Positions 6,157 to 6,566 of a stretch of DNA of 6,566 nt are shown here, piece by piece; the first letter of the stretch is position 1, and every line of letters starts with the position of its first letter. Origin of the DNA: Anaerolineales bacterium (GTDB taxonomy: Bacteria; Chloroflexota; Anaerolineae; Anaerolineales; Villigracilaceae); contig JAICRQ010000199.1 of NCBI GenBank assembly GCA_025966435.1, positions 1 to 6,566 of the forward strand. Direction: 5' to 3'. The notes under the pieces are model-generated. The model did no database searches and was not told the origin of the DNA. It saw nothing but the letters and a program-made list of their open reading frames with translations. The translations under genes and the position numbers were made by a program.

Positions 6157-6566
6157 ATGGAAATTACTTGGTATGGACATTCCTGTTTTCGTCTCACCGA
6201 GCGTAGTTATGCGACGGTGGTGACAGATCCATTTGATAGTAAATCAATTGGTTATGACTCCCTTAAACTCAGGTCAGATATTGTAACGGTCAGTCATGAT
6301 GCTCCAGGTCACAACAATACAGACGCAGTCAAAGGCACATCGCATGTTATCGATGGCGCAGGGGAGTTTGAAATTGGCGGCGTTTTCATCACCGGAGTCC
6401 AAACGGATGGCAGTGGCTCCGGCAAGAAAAAGGCAAAAAAGGATGGTGAGGCGTCTGGTCGAAACACCGTGTATGTGTTCGATTATGATGGGATCACTGT
6501 TGCCCATTTGGGCGATCTGCGGGATGTTCCCACTCAGTCGGAGATCGAATCGCTCGGCACCATTAA
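6157..6566 (+). CDS. MBL-fold metal-dependent hydrolase, UlaG-like (5' part; runs off the right edge)
   Basis: The frame is open from ATG at 6157 to the window end (136 complete codons). The protein opens MEITWYGHSCFRL, the typical first strand of UlaG-like metallo-beta-lactamase-fold hydrolases, with TDPF near 23. The usual H-x-H-x-D-H metal motif is replaced by SHDAPGHN (46-53), with His47, Asp48 and His52 as possible ligands. GAGEFEIGG (67-75) and HLGD (117-120, a further ligand pair) follow in family order. Residues ~85-102 are an insertion rich in Gly, Ser and Lys (GKKKAKKDG) between two strands. The protein is soluble and probably cytosolic. Its substrate is unknown: UlaG itself acts on L-ascorbate 6-phosphate lactone, but many relatives have other or unknown substrates. 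The C-terminal His ligand lies outside the window. Confidence 0.88.
   Translation, partial: MEITWYGHSCFRLTERSYATVVTDPFDSKSIGYDSLKLRSDIVTVSHDAPGHNNTDAVKGTSHVIDGAGEFEIGGVFITGVQTDGSGSGKKKAKKDGEASGRNTVYVFDYDGITVAHLGDLRDVPTQSEIESLGTI

Overview
The window looks like a chromosomal segment from a member of the Chloroflexota, probably Anaerolineae. This is inferred from the style of the proteins: a lipoprotein MalE with a long Pro/Thr/Glu/Ala linker, a MalF with an N-terminal cytoplasmic extension, and an MBL hydrolase that opens with MEITWYGHS. No rRNA or other marker gene is present to prove it. I see no mobile element, CRISPR array, tRNA or phage gene.

Layout. On the minus strand, read from high to low coordinates, are: a ten-helix DMT/EamA transporter (5118-4201); a MalK/UgpC-type sugar-ABC ATPase (4077-2977) with its own -10 box and a terminator hairpin after it; a ~600-base interval with a good sigma70-type promoter (2852-2879) and what looks like the decayed N-terminal DNA-binding end of a ROK-family sugar regulator (2769-2497); the maltodextrin-binding lipoprotein gene malE (2377-782); an 11-bp intercistronic hairpin (730-763); and the 5' part of the permease gene malF (642 to the window edge). 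On the plus strand, diverging from the EamA gene, are a signal-less HEXXH metallopeptidase-like protein (5237-6070) and the 5' part of an MBL-fold hydrolase gene (6157 to the window edge).

How it works together. MalE, MalF (with a MalG expected just outside the left edge) and MalK would form a maltose/maltodextrin importer. MalE captures the sugar outside the membrane, MalF carries the large extracytoplasmic loop typical of the family, and MalK powers transport. The ATPase has its own transcription unit, so it may also serve other sugar permeases.

The most notable feature is the C-terminal ~97 residues of MalE. They do not belong to the solute-binding fold and resemble the X25 module of bacterial pullulanases and amylases. 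The result would be a surface lipoprotein that joins an oligosaccharide receptor to a module from starch-degrading enzymes. The second point of interest is the cytosolic gluzincin-like protein, whose HEFAH...EDFAE arrangement resembles the anthrax lethal factor/PPEP type of zinc site.
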